Shown: positions 17,985 to 26,169 of the stretch, piece by piece
Layout of the letters: each line of letters opens with the position of its first letter
How positions within the stretch are numbered: position 1 is the stretch's first letter
Assembly (NCBI GenBank): GCA_910584475.1
Contig: CAJUBD010000016.1
Span: 3,249 to 67,248, forward strand
Direction of reading: 5' to 3'
Origin: an uncultured Treponema sp.
Lineage (GTDB): Bacteria > Spirochaetota > Spirochaetia > Treponematales > Treponemataceae
DNA: 64,000 bases
The notes under the pieces: model-generated
What the model was told of the DNA's origin: nothing
Seen by the model: the letters and a program-made list of their open reading frames with translations, nothing else
Database searches by the model: none
Translations under genes and position numbers: made by a program

Positions 17985-18491
17985 CTAAATAAGTTGTTTA
18001 GAAAAATAAAGTATAAGTTCATCATCGTTCACGCAAGGCTCATACTGTTCCATGCGTTTGCCATTAAACCATACTCCGCTGCCGTCGGGAACATATCCAC
18101 GCTTAACATACATCCTTTGCGCAGCACCATAGCCATAGTGAAGCCCCACTCCAAGACAAATTGTAGGTGAATATTCCCTGACATAATTTTCAATAGCGTC
18201 CATGATTGCAGTTCCAATGCCATTTCTCTGATATTTTTCCAGTACATTGAAATCCACAATTACAGGAATGCTTTTATCCTTGAACGGTCCTGATATATCA
18301 TGAGAAAGAAGCGTAGCGTATCCCGCTGCATTTCCGTCAACTTCAGCCACAAACAATTTTCCTGTATCATTTTTCTGCTCATCATAATACATCTGATATA
18401 GTTCTACAGATTTATGCCAGCCTTGTTTTTCAAACTCAATAGGAAATTCAATTATATCAGATTCTAACATTTTTCTAATTTTGATTTTCAT
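17985..18491 (-). CDS. GNAT family N-acetyltransferase
   Basis: A 168-residue acetyl-CoA-dependent acetyltransferase. The acetyl-CoA binding motif is visible as VLEKYQRNGIGTAIMDAIEN (Q/R-x-x-G-x-G/A), preceded by the beta-strands LFVAEVDGNAAGYATLLSH and followed by YGAAQRMYVKRGYVPDG. Substrate cannot be deduced. It belongs to the A+T-rich cassette shared with the LdcA/MccF-type peptidase. Confidence 0.85.
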   Translation of the reverse strand: MKIKIRKMLESDIIEFPIEFEKQGWHKSVELYQMYYDEQKNDTGKLFVAEVDGNAAGYATLLSHDISGPFKDKSIPVIVDFNVLEKYQRNGIGTAIMDAIENYVREYSPTICLGVGLHYGYGAAQRMYVKRGYVPDGSGVWFNGKRMEQYEPCVNDDELILYFSKQLI

Positions 18492-18510
18492 AAGCCCCCA
18501 AATTTAAAAT

Positions 18511-18726
18511 TTAATTATTCTCTCGCATGATTCGACAAGGGTTTCCATATGCTATCATATTGCTTGGAATATCTTTCGTCACAATACTTCCTGCACCGAT
18601 TACAACATTATCTTCAATAATAACTCCCTGCATGATGATAGCTCCGCCACCAATCCATACATTATTGACAAGTGTAATGGGGAACAATTCCCACAATTCC
18701 TCTAAGCTCGAATCCTTTATCTGCAT
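18511..18726 (-). pseudogene. C-terminal fragment of a hexapeptide acetyltransferase (maltose/galactoside acetyltransferase type)
   Basis: Only 71 residues remain. NNVWIGGGAIIMQGVIIEDN, VVIGAGSIVTKDIPSNMIAY and GNPCRIMREN are the last left-handed beta-helix turns and C-terminal cap of Maa/LacA-type enzymes, which are usually about 185-200 residues. The N-terminal two thirds and the catalytic His region are missing, so the protein is expected to be inactive. Confidence 0.8.
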
Positions 18727-18742
18727 TTTTCAAAAACTCTGT

Positions 18743-19105
18743 TTAACTTTTTTTGCCTGAGCTGTAAATACTTCCGCACGCTTTGCATGTTATTTTCATT
18801 TCATAATCCGTTAATTTTTTATCCAATATTGTAATCAGCGGCTCATTATCGTGCGCACAGCAATATCTGTTTTTTATGACAACCAATTCATCATCGCAGG
18901 TCTGACCTTCATTGCTGTCTTCAAAATCCAACAGGGCGCTGCCTTGACTGCCGCAACTGCATTGATACTTTAATTCCAATTTATCATAGGTTGAATAACA
19001 CAAATAGCCTATATTTTCATTGCACTTATCGCAATACATCCAACCGCCGTAATTGGTTGCCAATCTTGTGTTTACCAATTCCTTGTTTTTCAATACTCTT
19101 GCCAT
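18743..19105 (-). CDS. Zinc-ribbon protein of unknown function
   Basis: A 120-residue protein with three cysteine clusters: MYCDKCNEN, YQCSCGS and ITCKACGS, plus YCCAHDNEP. It is likely to bind one or two zinc ions. The ATG at 19105 is chosen over one five codons upstream because GGGAG lies within that upstream stretch. The leader contains a family B repeat. Confidence 0.65.
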   Translation of the reverse strand: MARVLKNKELVNTRLATNYGGWMYCDKCNENIGYLCYSTYDKLELKYQCSCGSQGSALLDFEDSNEGQTCDDELVVIKNRYCCAHDNEPLITILDKKLTDYEMKITCKACGSIYSSGKKS

Positions 19106-19113
19106 AAATTTAT

Positions 19114-19205
19114 CTCCCATAAAAAGTCAAGGGCTATTTTTCAAAATCGCTCTTGACTTTTTAGCGTGCGCGTCAAGCAACTTTTTGCGACGCGCACAAA
19201 TACCT
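19114..19205 (-). repeat. Leader hairpin repeat, family B
   Basis: Two stems: AAAAAGTCAAGGGC (19121-19134) with GCTCTTGACTTTTT (19149-19162), and GTGCGCGTC (19166-19174) with GACGCGCAC (19189-19197). Minus-strand reading ends in TTTTTATGGGAG just before the start of the zinc-ribbon gene, so the repeat supplies its ribosome-binding site. Near-copies lie at 38478-38590 and 38658-38765. Confidence 0.65.
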
Positions 19206-19425
19206 CCTTTAAGCTTCTTAATTATAACTGTTTTCCATGCATAGTCAAAGTCCTTTGTACTTTTCTGTCGCCAAAATGTTGTCACGCATTTATTATGACA
19301 AATCCTCATAAATTGGCAACCTATTTTTGAAACGTTACGCAGTAAAAGCCTCTTTCGGAGGATAGAGGCATAAAATATCATCGAAGAAAATCAGGAAAAC
19401 ATTCTATTCGCATGCAAATTATGCT

Positions 19426-20310
19426 CTATTGAAATAATAGTGTTTTATTTTTTGTGTCTAAAACCGCTCCTCTGCCGATAGGAAAAATCGCATGATTGGA
19501 GCCATGACCGAAATCGTCACAATAAGCCACAGGAATGCTGTATTTTTTACCGAACCGCTCCAGTACTTCAAACAACATTGGCGAAATATCATCTGAATAA
19601 TGTCCAAACAACAAACCTGTTACTTGTTCCATCAACCGGCTTTGTCCTATACAAGTTAAAAACATGCTGACATCTTGAACGGTTTGAAATTTATCCGATT
19701 CTTCAATAAACAATATATAATTTCTGTCTGTTTGATAAGGAAAGAATCTGCTCCCTAAAGTCAAAACAAAATTGAGTAAATATCCGCCAACAAGGCTTCC
19801 TTCGCACCATCCCTCTGTTATAGTATACCAATCACTATTACTAATATAATCTGTTACAGTTCCATCTACCAAATGCGAAAAAAATTGTTTTCTGTCGTAT
19901 TCGTTGATATTATCAAATAATCCTGGAGTCTGCCCATAGTATGTCGTTATGCCTGTATTAGCGTATATAGCATTAAGTATGGATGTTCCATCACTATAAC
20001 TCAAAAAAAGTTTCGGAGTTTCTTTTATTCTATCATAATCAATATACGGAAGTAAATCTACACTTCCATACCCCCCCCCACCAAAGAATACCATCCTTAC
20101 ATTTTCGTCATATATCATCTCGTTCAAATCATCAACACGCTCTGCTACACTTGCAGTATATTTATAAGTGTCTTTATAAATATTTTTGCCGAATTTGACT
20201 TGAAATCCCAATCTTTCAATGCCTTTTGCGTACTTTTCATAATCATTTTGATTTGCTACCCAACTTGGTGATATAATCCCAATGGTATCGCCATGTTTTA
20301 ACAAATTCAT
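19426..20310 (-). CDS. LD-carboxypeptidase / MccF-type serine peptidase (family S66)
   Basis: Cleaves murein tetrapeptides, or (MccF branch) the aminoacyl bond of microcin C-like peptide-nucleotides. The 294-residue product starts with MNLLKHGDTIGIISPSW. It has FFGGGGYGSVDLLPYIDY, the nucleophile region LFLSYSDGTSILNAIY, the GWCEGSLVGGYLLNF loop and the His-containing GHGSNHAIFPIGRGA near the C-terminus. AAAGGAG precedes the chosen start. A G9 tract encodes the GGGG segment and is in frame here, so the gene could be switched by slippage. It is the first gene of the A+T-rich cassette. Confidence 0.88.
   Translation of the reverse strand: MNLLKHGDTIGIISPSWVANQNDYEKYAKGIERLGFQVKFGKNIYKDTYKYTASVAERVDDLNEMIYDENVRMVFFGGGGYGSVDLLPYIDYDRIKETPKLFLSYSDGTSILNAIYANTGITTYYGQTPGLFDNINEYDRKQFFSHLVDGTVTDYISNSDWYTITEGWCEGSLVGGYLLNFVLTLGSRFFPYQTDRNYILFIEESDKFQTVQDVSMFLTCIGQSRLMEQVTGLLFGHYSDDISPMLFEVLERFGKKYSIPVAYCDDFGHGSNHAIFPIGRGAVLDTKNKTLLFQ
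20071..20079 (-). repeat. G9 tract inside the LD-carboxypeptidase gene (in frame)
   Basis: Nine consecutive C on the plus strand (G on the coding strand), following GGT, encode part of FFGGGGYGS. Any gain or loss of one base would truncate the protein. Confidence 0.8.
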
Positions 20311-20413
20311 ATATTTCTCCTTTCGCAGCATTCCCTGCTTCAATCTGTAAAATGAAAGATTTGTCTACTTTAGCAAGTTACCAATTTGATTATATTACCC
20401 GTACCCTCCATTT

Positions 20414-21838
20414 TCATAATTCGCCAGCCAATTCCTTATACTTCTTTGCGAGCCGCCTTGACTTTTCCGCCGCCAATCCGCGATAGTTTTCAGGCTTTGC
20501 GAAAAACAAATCCGCGTCCTTTCCGAGTTTTTCCAATTGCGCTTGAATTCTTTCGTAAGAATCGGCGTGATTTTTGAGAACGTCGAAAAATTGCGCGTTA
20601 GTCTCTTCGGCTTCAAGTGTAATCTTTCGAATCACTTCGTGCGCGTCGCTCACTCCGCTTTCGGCAAGCAAAATGTATGCGGCTTCGGCAAGGACTCCGC
20701 CCCGAACTTTTCCGCCAGCGTTTTCCAAATTGCGCGCCATATTTTCGCGGTCGGCCTGCAAGCCGCTCACGACTTTTTTCATTCGGGCGATTGCCATCGT
20801 AAATCCCGCAAGATAGTCCGAAATGAATCTTTGGCTCGCGGAATTCGTCAAGTCGCGCTGATGCTCAGAAATTTGATCCATGAAAAAAGTGACTACGCGC
20901 GGAGCGAACGCCTTCCACAAGGATTTCACATGCTCGCTGTTCCACGGATTTCGTTTTTGCGGCATCGTCGAAGAGCCGACTTGCGTGGAAGAAAAATATT
21001 CGAAAACTTCGCCGATTTCACTGCGCTGCAAATTGCGCAAGTCGTCCGCCAAGTTCGCAATGATTCCAAACGCCACATTGCATTCAAGCAAAAGCCGCAA
21101 AAGATATTCTGGCTCTACAAGTTGGTTGGAATATTCGCTCGGCTCAAGTCCGACATATTCCAAATATCGCTTCTCCAAATCCTCGGGATCTTTTACAATC
21201 ATCGAAGGCCCATTGTACGCGCCCACAGGTCCCGCCAATTTTCCTTTTAATTGCTTGCTCAAATCTTCGATTCGCAGAATTGATTTCCCAAGCCTCGAAA
21301 CGAATTCCGCCACGCTCCAACCGAACGTAATAGGAACTGCATGCTGACCGTGAGTGCGACCCACTTGCGGAGTTTCGCATTCGCGTTCGGCGATTTCGCA
21401 CAAAGCCTTTTCCAAGCCTTTCAATTCTGGCAAAACTACATTTTGAACTGTGTCACGCACGCGCATGCTCAAAGCCGTGTCCAAAATGTCGACGCTGGTC
21501 GCGCCCAAATGAACGAGCGGCGCAATTTCCTCTGGAACTTTCTCTTTAAAGACATTCACCAAAGCGCGGATATTGTGCTGGGTTCTTTCTTCCTCCGCGT
21601 AGACTTCTTCGGGGTCGATGTTTGCGGCCGCTTCGTCCAAAGCCTTTTCCAATTCAGCGGTAAGGATTCCACGGACGCTCAAATGCGCTTTTACCAACGC
21701 CGCCTCAGCGCGGGCGCAAGACAAAACCGAAGCGGATTCCGAAATGTATTTTGAAAGATTTTCAAAAACTGATTTTTCAGAAATCGAATAGCGATGATCC
21801 AGACAAGAAATATTGTCAAAAATGTTTCGTGTTTCCAT
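20414..21838 (-). CDS. purB: Adenylosuccinate lyase
   Basis: Catalyses fumarate release from SAICAR and from adenylosuccinate. The 474-residue product shows the family signatures: HLGATSVDILDTALSMR, GRTHGQHAVPITFGW, VGAYNGPSM and the signature loop GSSTMPQKRNPWNSEH. The ATG at 21838 (METRNIF) is preferred because a good promoter ends 6 nt upstream of it. The gene therefore appears leaderless. Confidence 0.96.
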   Translation of the reverse strand: METRNIFDNISCLDHRYSISEKSVFENLSKYISESASVLSCARAEAALVKAHLSVRGILTAELEKALDEAAANIDPEEVYAEEERTQHNIRALVNVFKEKVPEEIAPLVHLGATSVDILDTALSMRVRDTVQNVVLPELKGLEKALCEIAERECETPQVGRTHGQHAVPITFGWSVAEFVSRLGKSILRIEDLSKQLKGKLAGPVGAYNGPSMIVKDPEDLEKRYLEYVGLEPSEYSNQLVEPEYLLRLLLECNVAFGIIANLADDLRNLQRSEIGEVFEYFSSTQVGSSTMPQKRNPWNSEHVKSLWKAFAPRVVTFFMDQISEHQRDLTNSASQRFISDYLAGFTMAIARMKKVVSGLQADRENMARNLENAGGKVRGGVLAEAAYILLAESGVSDAHEVIRKITLEAEETNAQFFDVLKNHADSYERIQAQLEKLGKDADLFFAKPENYRGLAAEKSRRLAKKYKELAGEL

Positions 21839-21844
21839 AGAAAA

Positions 21845-21873
21845 ATGATAACGCAAAGGCGAAAAATAATCAA
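21845..21873 (-). promoter_or_regulatory. Leaderless promoter of purB
   Basis: On the minus strand TTGATT, a 17-bp spacer and TATCAT, then 6 nt and the ATG at 21838. No Shine-Dalgarno is present. Confidence 0.65.
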
Positions 21874-21899
21874 CCTATCTTGACGCAAAGCATCGATAT

Positions 21900-22139
21900 G
21901 TGCCTCAAGCGTACGAGTCAAAAACGGGCAGATATCTTAATTTTCAAACAGATAGAATTTGTTGGCATTATCACTATTCAAATTCTCTGGTAACGTCTAA
22001 TGGACCGACAAGCGGCTGGATTAGTACAAAAGGACTTCGGAGTTATGTCGAATCTAATAACACTTTGTCCATAACACTGAGTGAGGAAATATCTCATTAT
22101 TATAAAATAGAAAAATTGACAGATTCTATGCTTTTGTAA
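21900..22139 (+). pseudogene. Possible remnant of a secreted lipocalin-like protein
   Basis: A 79-residue frame with no ribosome-binding site. Its second half (SYVESNNTLSITLSEEISHY, YKIEKLTDSML) resembles the last beta-strands of small lipocalin-like or META-like envelope proteins of spirochaetes. The signal peptide and N-terminal half are absent. The rest of the 455-bp gap between purB and pyrF holds only promoter sequence. Confidence 0.3.
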
Positions 22140-22281
22140 AAAAAGAAAGTTCTGTTACAACAAGTCAGATAGAAACAGACAAAGAATTATTTTTCTATAA
22201 ATAAATGCCCTTCATATACTGCAATAGCATAAAAATAATTCTGCCCGCCGTCTCCCTCTTTATCATTTCCAATTTTTTTGC

Positions 22282-22287
22282 TAAAAT
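22282..22287 (+). promoter_or_regulatory. Possible leaderless -10 box of pyrF
   Basis: TAAAAT ends 6 nt before the ATG at 22294. No Shine-Dalgarno is present, and the -35 match is weak. Confidence 0.35.
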
Positions 22288-22293
22288 AAAAAT

Positions 22294-23202
22294 ATGAAAC
22301 ACAAAATGCAAATCTTGCAGGAGGCGACGCGGCGTTTCGGGCCGCTGTGTGTCGGACTTGACACCGACCCTTCTTACATTCCGCAAAATATTTTGAAAGA
22401 ATTCCCATCGCCTGCGGCGGCGGTTCTTGCCTACAACAAGGCTATCATTGAACGAGTCGTTCGCGATGGAAGCGCGTGCTGCTTTAAGATTCAGGCGGCG
22501 TATTACGAGGCGATGGGCTTGCAAGGAATGGACTCTTTCGCGCAAACTTTGCGGGCGGTGCGCGAGGCGGGCTTTGTCGCAATCAGCGATGTGAAGCGGG
22601 GGGACATCGCGGCGAGCGCGCAGGCTTATGCGCGCGCTCATTTTTCGGGCGACTTTGAAACCGACATCATCACCGTGAATCCCTACATGGGATTTGACAC
22701 GCTCGAACCTTTTACGCAAATGTGCGTGTCGCAGAAAAAAGGCGTTTTCGTTTTGTTGCGGACTTCAAATCCAGGAGCCGTCGACATCGAGCAAAAAGAT
22801 TTGGCGCAAGGAGGGCGCGTCCTTGATTGCGTGGGCGCGGAACTCAATCGCATTTTGCAAAAAACGGAATCTGATTTTCCAGAACAGACTTGCTCGTGCG
22901 TGGGCGCGGTTGTGGGCTGCACTCACAAAGACGACGCGGAATTTTTGCGCAAAGCCTATCCGAAGATTTTCTTTTTGATTCCGGGTTATGGAGCGCAAGG
23001 CGGCGACGCTGAAATCTGCGCGACGCTTTTGCAAGAAGCGGGTGGCGTAGTGAATTCAAGCCGAGGAATTTTGTGCGCGTATAAAAAGGATTCTGCGCTC
23101 GCAGAAAAGTTGGCGAGCAATTCGCTCACAATGGAAGACATTGCGGAAAGCGCGGCGCGTGCCGCAATCGCAAGCAAAAAAGATTTGACGAGGTTTGTAT
23201 GA
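22294..23202 (+). CDS. pyrF: Orotidine 5'-phosphate decarboxylase (type 2)
   Basis: Makes UMP from OMP, the last step of pyrimidine synthesis. The 302-residue length and the motifs GPLCVGLDTDPS, CCFKIQAAYYEA, AISDVKRGDIAASA (catalytic D-x-K-x-x-D), TVNPYMGFDTLEPF and FFLIPGYGAQGG are those of the long type 2 enzymes. Its TGA overlaps the next ATG (ATGA), coupling it to the pyrK-pyrD fusion. Confidence 0.96.
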   Translation: MKHKMQILQEATRRFGPLCVGLDTDPSYIPQNILKEFPSPAAAVLAYNKAIIERVVRDGSACCFKIQAAYYEAMGLQGMDSFAQTLRAVREAGFVAISDVKRGDIAASAQAYARAHFSGDFETDIITVNPYMGFDTLEPFTQMCVSQKKGVFVLLRTSNPGAVDIEQKDLAQGGRVLDCVGAELNRILQKTESDFPEQTCSCVGAVVGCTHKDDAEFLRKAYPKIFFLIPGYGAQGGDAEICATLLQEAGGVVNSSRGILCAYKKDSALAEKLASNSLTMEDIAESAARAAIASKKDLTRFV

Positions 23203-25004
23203 GTATGAACGGATTTTCAAATTGTTCAAAAGAGACAGTTCCAGTTTTTTGCGAGGCGCAAGTGGAAAATTGTTTTTGCTTGGAAAGTGCGTTTCCAAAA
23301 GGAAGCGTCTTTTCGCTTACGGTTCGATTTGCCGCCTCTGAAAAATCCATTCCTTCGCCCGGACAATTTTTTATGCTTCGAGCAAAGCATTCGCAAGTTT
23401 TGCTCGCGCGTCCAATCAGCGTTTTTGATGTGATACCAAATACCCCTATGGGGTATATCCAAGTTGAGTTTTTGATTTTGAAAAAAGGGCAGGGCACAAG
23501 CGAATTGTGCGACTTGAAAAAAAGCGATGCACTTGAAATGCTCGGTCCGTGCGGAAATGTTTTTCCTTTGCCAGAGAAAAGCGAAAAAGTTTGCATCGCT
23601 GGCGGCGGAATTGGAATTGCGCCTGTGGCAGGCTTCGCAAAAAACTTGCCGCCGAAATCCTACGACTTTTACGCGAGCTTCAAAAGCGGCTCTTACGGCA
23701 TCGAAAATGTTTCGCCTGAAAATCTTTTCATCACGACTGACGACGGCTCTTGCGGAATTCGCGGAATGATAAGCGCGGCTTTGACATTGGAAACCGTAAA
23801 AAAATATTCTGTCGTCTATGCTTGCGGTCCTGAACCTATGTTGCGATATATTCAAAAAATCTGCACGGAAGCGGGTGTCAAATGTTTTCTTTCGCTTGAA
23901 TCAAAAATGGCTTGCGGAATGGGCGCGTGCCTTGGCTGCACGATTCAAACGAAAAGCGGATTGAAACGATGTTGCAAGGACGGCCCTGTTTTTGACGCGA
24001 GCGAAATTATTTTTGGCGAACAAAAATCGATGCAAAAGAATCCGCCTTTGGAAAAAGTTGATCTTTCGGTTGTAATTCATTCTAGACGCGACGAACAAAA
24101 AAAATTGTTTTTGAAAAATCCCGTGATTGCCTCTTCCGGCACTTTCGGATTTGGCGAGGAATATAAAAATATTTTTGACGTTTCGTCGCTCGGCGCAATC
24201 GCAAGCAAAGGACTCACGCTCGAAGTGCGCGAAGGAAATGGCGGAACGCGCCTTTGGGAAACGCCTTCGGGCTTGATGAATTCGATTGGCTTACAAAATC
24301 CCGGCATTCCGCATTTCATTCACAACGAATTTCCCGCGATGAAAAAAATCGGCACTTCGATAATCGCGAATCTTTCCGGCTCAACTGTGGAAAGTTACGA
24401 GGAAGGGGCATGGCTTTTGGAACAGACCGATGCCGATGCGATTGAACTGAACATTTCCTGCCCGAACGTTTCAAAGGGAGGGGCTGCACTTGGAATGACT
24501 TGCGAGGATGCAGGCGGCATCACGAGAAAAATTCGCGAAATCGTTTCAAAGCCGCTCATTGTAAAACTCACACCACAGGCGAGCGACGTTGCCGCCGTGG
24601 CGATGTCGTGCGTTTCATCTGGCGCGGACGCGATAAGCTTGTGCAATTCGTTTCAAGGCGTGGCGATCGACATTGAAAAGGCTCGTCCTGTTTTTGAAAA
24701 AATCAAGGCGGGCTTCGGCGGACCTGCCGTACGTCCGATCGCTCTGCGTTTGGTATATGAAGTTTTTTTGGAAATGAATAAATTGCCGCAAGAAAAGCGC
24801 GTTCCGATAATCGGCATCGGCGGAATCGCCACTTGGCGCGACGCGGTGGAATTCATCATGGCGGGAGCGAGCGCAATTCAAGTGGGCACGGCGACTTTCG
24901 CAAATCCGTTCGCGATGAAAGAAATCATTAAAGGCGTGGAAGAATTTATGAAACGCAAAGGCTATGCGAGCGTGGAAGAAATGCGAGGAATTGCGGTGAG
25001 ATAG
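23199..25004 (+). CDS. pyrD: Fused dihydroorotate dehydrogenase: electron-transfer subunit (PyrK) plus catalytic subunit (PyrD type 1B)
   Basis: Oxidises dihydroorotate to orotate with NAD+. Residues 20-270 are PyrK-like: an FAD domain (SPGQFFMLRA, LLARPISVFD, GKGQGT-like LKKGQGTSEL), the NAD site AGGGIGIAPV and the 2Fe-2S cluster cysteines in ACGMGACLGCTIQTKSGLKR. Residues 285-601 are the TIM-barrel PyrD (SSGTFGFGEEY, NSIGLQNPG, ELNISCPNV, the FMN site IGIGGIATWRDAVEFIMAGA). In most bacteria PyrK and PyrDB are separate proteins, so this single 601-residue chain is a natural fusion in electron-transfer order. Confidence 0.93.
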   Translation: MSMNGFSNCSKETVPVFCEAQVENCFCLESAFPKGSVFSLTVRFAASEKSIPSPGQFFMLRAKHSQVLLARPISVFDVIPNTPMGYIQVEFLILKKGQGTSELCDLKKSDALEMLGPCGNVFPLPEKSEKVCIAGGGIGIAPVAGFAKNLPPKSYDFYASFKSGSYGIENVSPENLFITTDDGSCGIRGMISAALTLETVKKYSVVYACGPEPMLRYIQKICTEAGVKCFLSLESKMACGMGACLGCTIQTKSGLKRCCKDGPVFDASEIIFGEQKSMQKNPPLEKVDLSVVIHSRRDEQKKLFLKNPVIASSGTFGFGEEYKNIFDVSSLGAIASKGLTLEVREGNGGTRLWETPSGLMNSIGLQNPGIPHFIHNEFPAMKKIGTSIIANLSGSTVESYEEGAWLLEQTDADAIELNISCPNVSKGGAALGMTCEDAGGITRKIREIVSKPLIVKLTPQASDVAAVAMSCVSSGADAISLCNSFQGVAIDIEKARPVFEKIKAGFGGPAVRPIALRLVYEVFLEMNKLPQEKRVPIIGIGGIATWRDAVEFIMAGASAIQVGTATFANPFAMKEIIKGVEEFMKRKGYASVEEMRGIAVR

Positions 25005-25063
25005 AAAATGCACTTTGTCGTGCAATGTCATCTTTGCAGATGAATAGATTTTTTGGAGAAAAT

Positions 25064-25939
25064 ATGGATTGCAAGATCATTGACGGAAAGACTTTGGCGG
25101 CGGACATTCGGCGCGAGGTTTCGGAAAAAGTCGCCGCGCTCAAACAAAAAGGAATCGAGCCGTGCTTGGCGGTAATTTTGGTGGGCGAAAATCCTGCGAG
25201 TGTTTCTTATGTTACTGGCAAGCAAAAGGCGTTGGCGGAATGCGGAATGAAGGATGTTTCCATGCGTCTGCCGCAAGACATGAGCGAGGGTGAACTTTTG
25301 GAGTTGATTTCCAAATTGAACGGCGACAATTCCGTTCACGGAATTTTAGTTCAACTTCCGCTCCCCCCGCAAATTGACGAAGAAAAAATTTTGCTCGCCA
25401 TAAATCCCAAAAAAGATGTGGACGGATTTCATCCTGTGAACATGGGAAATCTGCTCATCGGAAAAAAATCGTTTTTGCCTTGCACGCCACATGGAATTTT
25501 GGTTTTACTTGAACGTGCCGGCGTGGAAACGAATGGTGCGCGTGTCGTTGTAATCGGTCGCTCGAACATCGTGGGAAAACCAGTGGCGGTGTTGCTTTCG
25601 CGCCGCGAATACAATTCCACCGTTACACTTTGTCATACTGGCACTCGGAATTTGGCGGCGATTACCTGCGAGGCGGACATCATCATTGCGGCTGCCGGCC
25701 GCCCGAAAACTGTAACCGCGGAAATGGTGAAAGACGGCGCATGCGTGATTGATGTCGGCGTAAACCGAATCCCGGACGCATCGAAAAAAAACGGATTTCG
25801 TTTGGTGGGCGACGTGGATTTTGATGCGGTAAAAGAAAAGGCAAGCGTAATCACCCCAGTGCCGGGCGGCGTAGGTCCGATGACAATCGCCATGCTAATG
25901 GCGAACACTTTGCAAGCGGCCGAACAGTTGATAAAGTAA
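25064..25939 (+). CDS. folD: Methylenetetrahydrofolate dehydrogenase / cyclohydrolase
   Basis: Interconverts 5,10-methylene-, methenyl- and 10-formyl-THF, feeding purine synthesis and MetF. The 291-residue product contains VGENPASVSYVTGKQKA, the catalytic lysine region, VQLPLPPQID, DVDGFHPVNMG, the nucleotide-binding VIGRSNIVGKPVAVLL and TPVPGGVGPMTIAML. The ATG at 25064 is used because GGAG lies 6 nt before it. It is 59 bp after the pyrD fusion and probably co-transcribed. Confidence 0.96.
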   Translation: MDCKIIDGKTLAADIRREVSEKVAALKQKGIEPCLAVILVGENPASVSYVTGKQKALAECGMKDVSMRLPQDMSEGELLELISKLNGDNSVHGILVQLPLPPQIDEEKILLAINPKKDVDGFHPVNMGNLLIGKKSFLPCTPHGILVLLERAGVETNGARVVVIGRSNIVGKPVAVLLSRREYNSTVTLCHTGTRNLAAITCEADIIIAAAGRPKTVTAEMVKDGACVIDVGVNRIPDASKKNGFRLVGDVDFDAVKEKASVITPVPGGVGPMTIAMLMANTLQAAEQLIK

Positions 25940-25949
25940 TAAGTAGTGA

Positions 25950-26090
25950 GTAATACGCGAGTATTTTTGGGCGTGCCCTGCGCGAGCGCGGGTCGGGCTG
26001 CTATGGGTTCCGCTTTCGCTCCATTCCTTCGCTGCGCTTCGGAACGCTTCGCGCCCTCCTCATCCCTCACGCATTGTTGCCACGAACGAT
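25950..26090. repeat. G+C-rich intergenic block, probable dispersed repeat
   Basis: A G+C-rich block between folD and miaB, unlike its A+T-rich surroundings: GGGCGTGCCC, CGCGAGCGCGGGTCGGGCTG, then CGCTTCGGAACGC-type short palindromes and CATCCCTCACGC. Blocks with this order of motifs are interspersed repeats in other gut genomes (recollection, not checked). Only one copy is present here. Confidence 0.35.
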
Positions 26091-26169
26091 ATGATTTAAA
26101 AAAACAAGTTGTAATAATAAAAATTACAACTAAAATATTCGTCTTCCAAAATTAAAAAAAGGAATTCCT

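Noticed and set aside
23438..23458. Palindrome ATACCCCTATGGGGTAT inside the pyrK-pyrD fusion
   Set aside because: Lies in well-conserved coding sequence and fits codon usage; no sign of an insertion or regulatory role.
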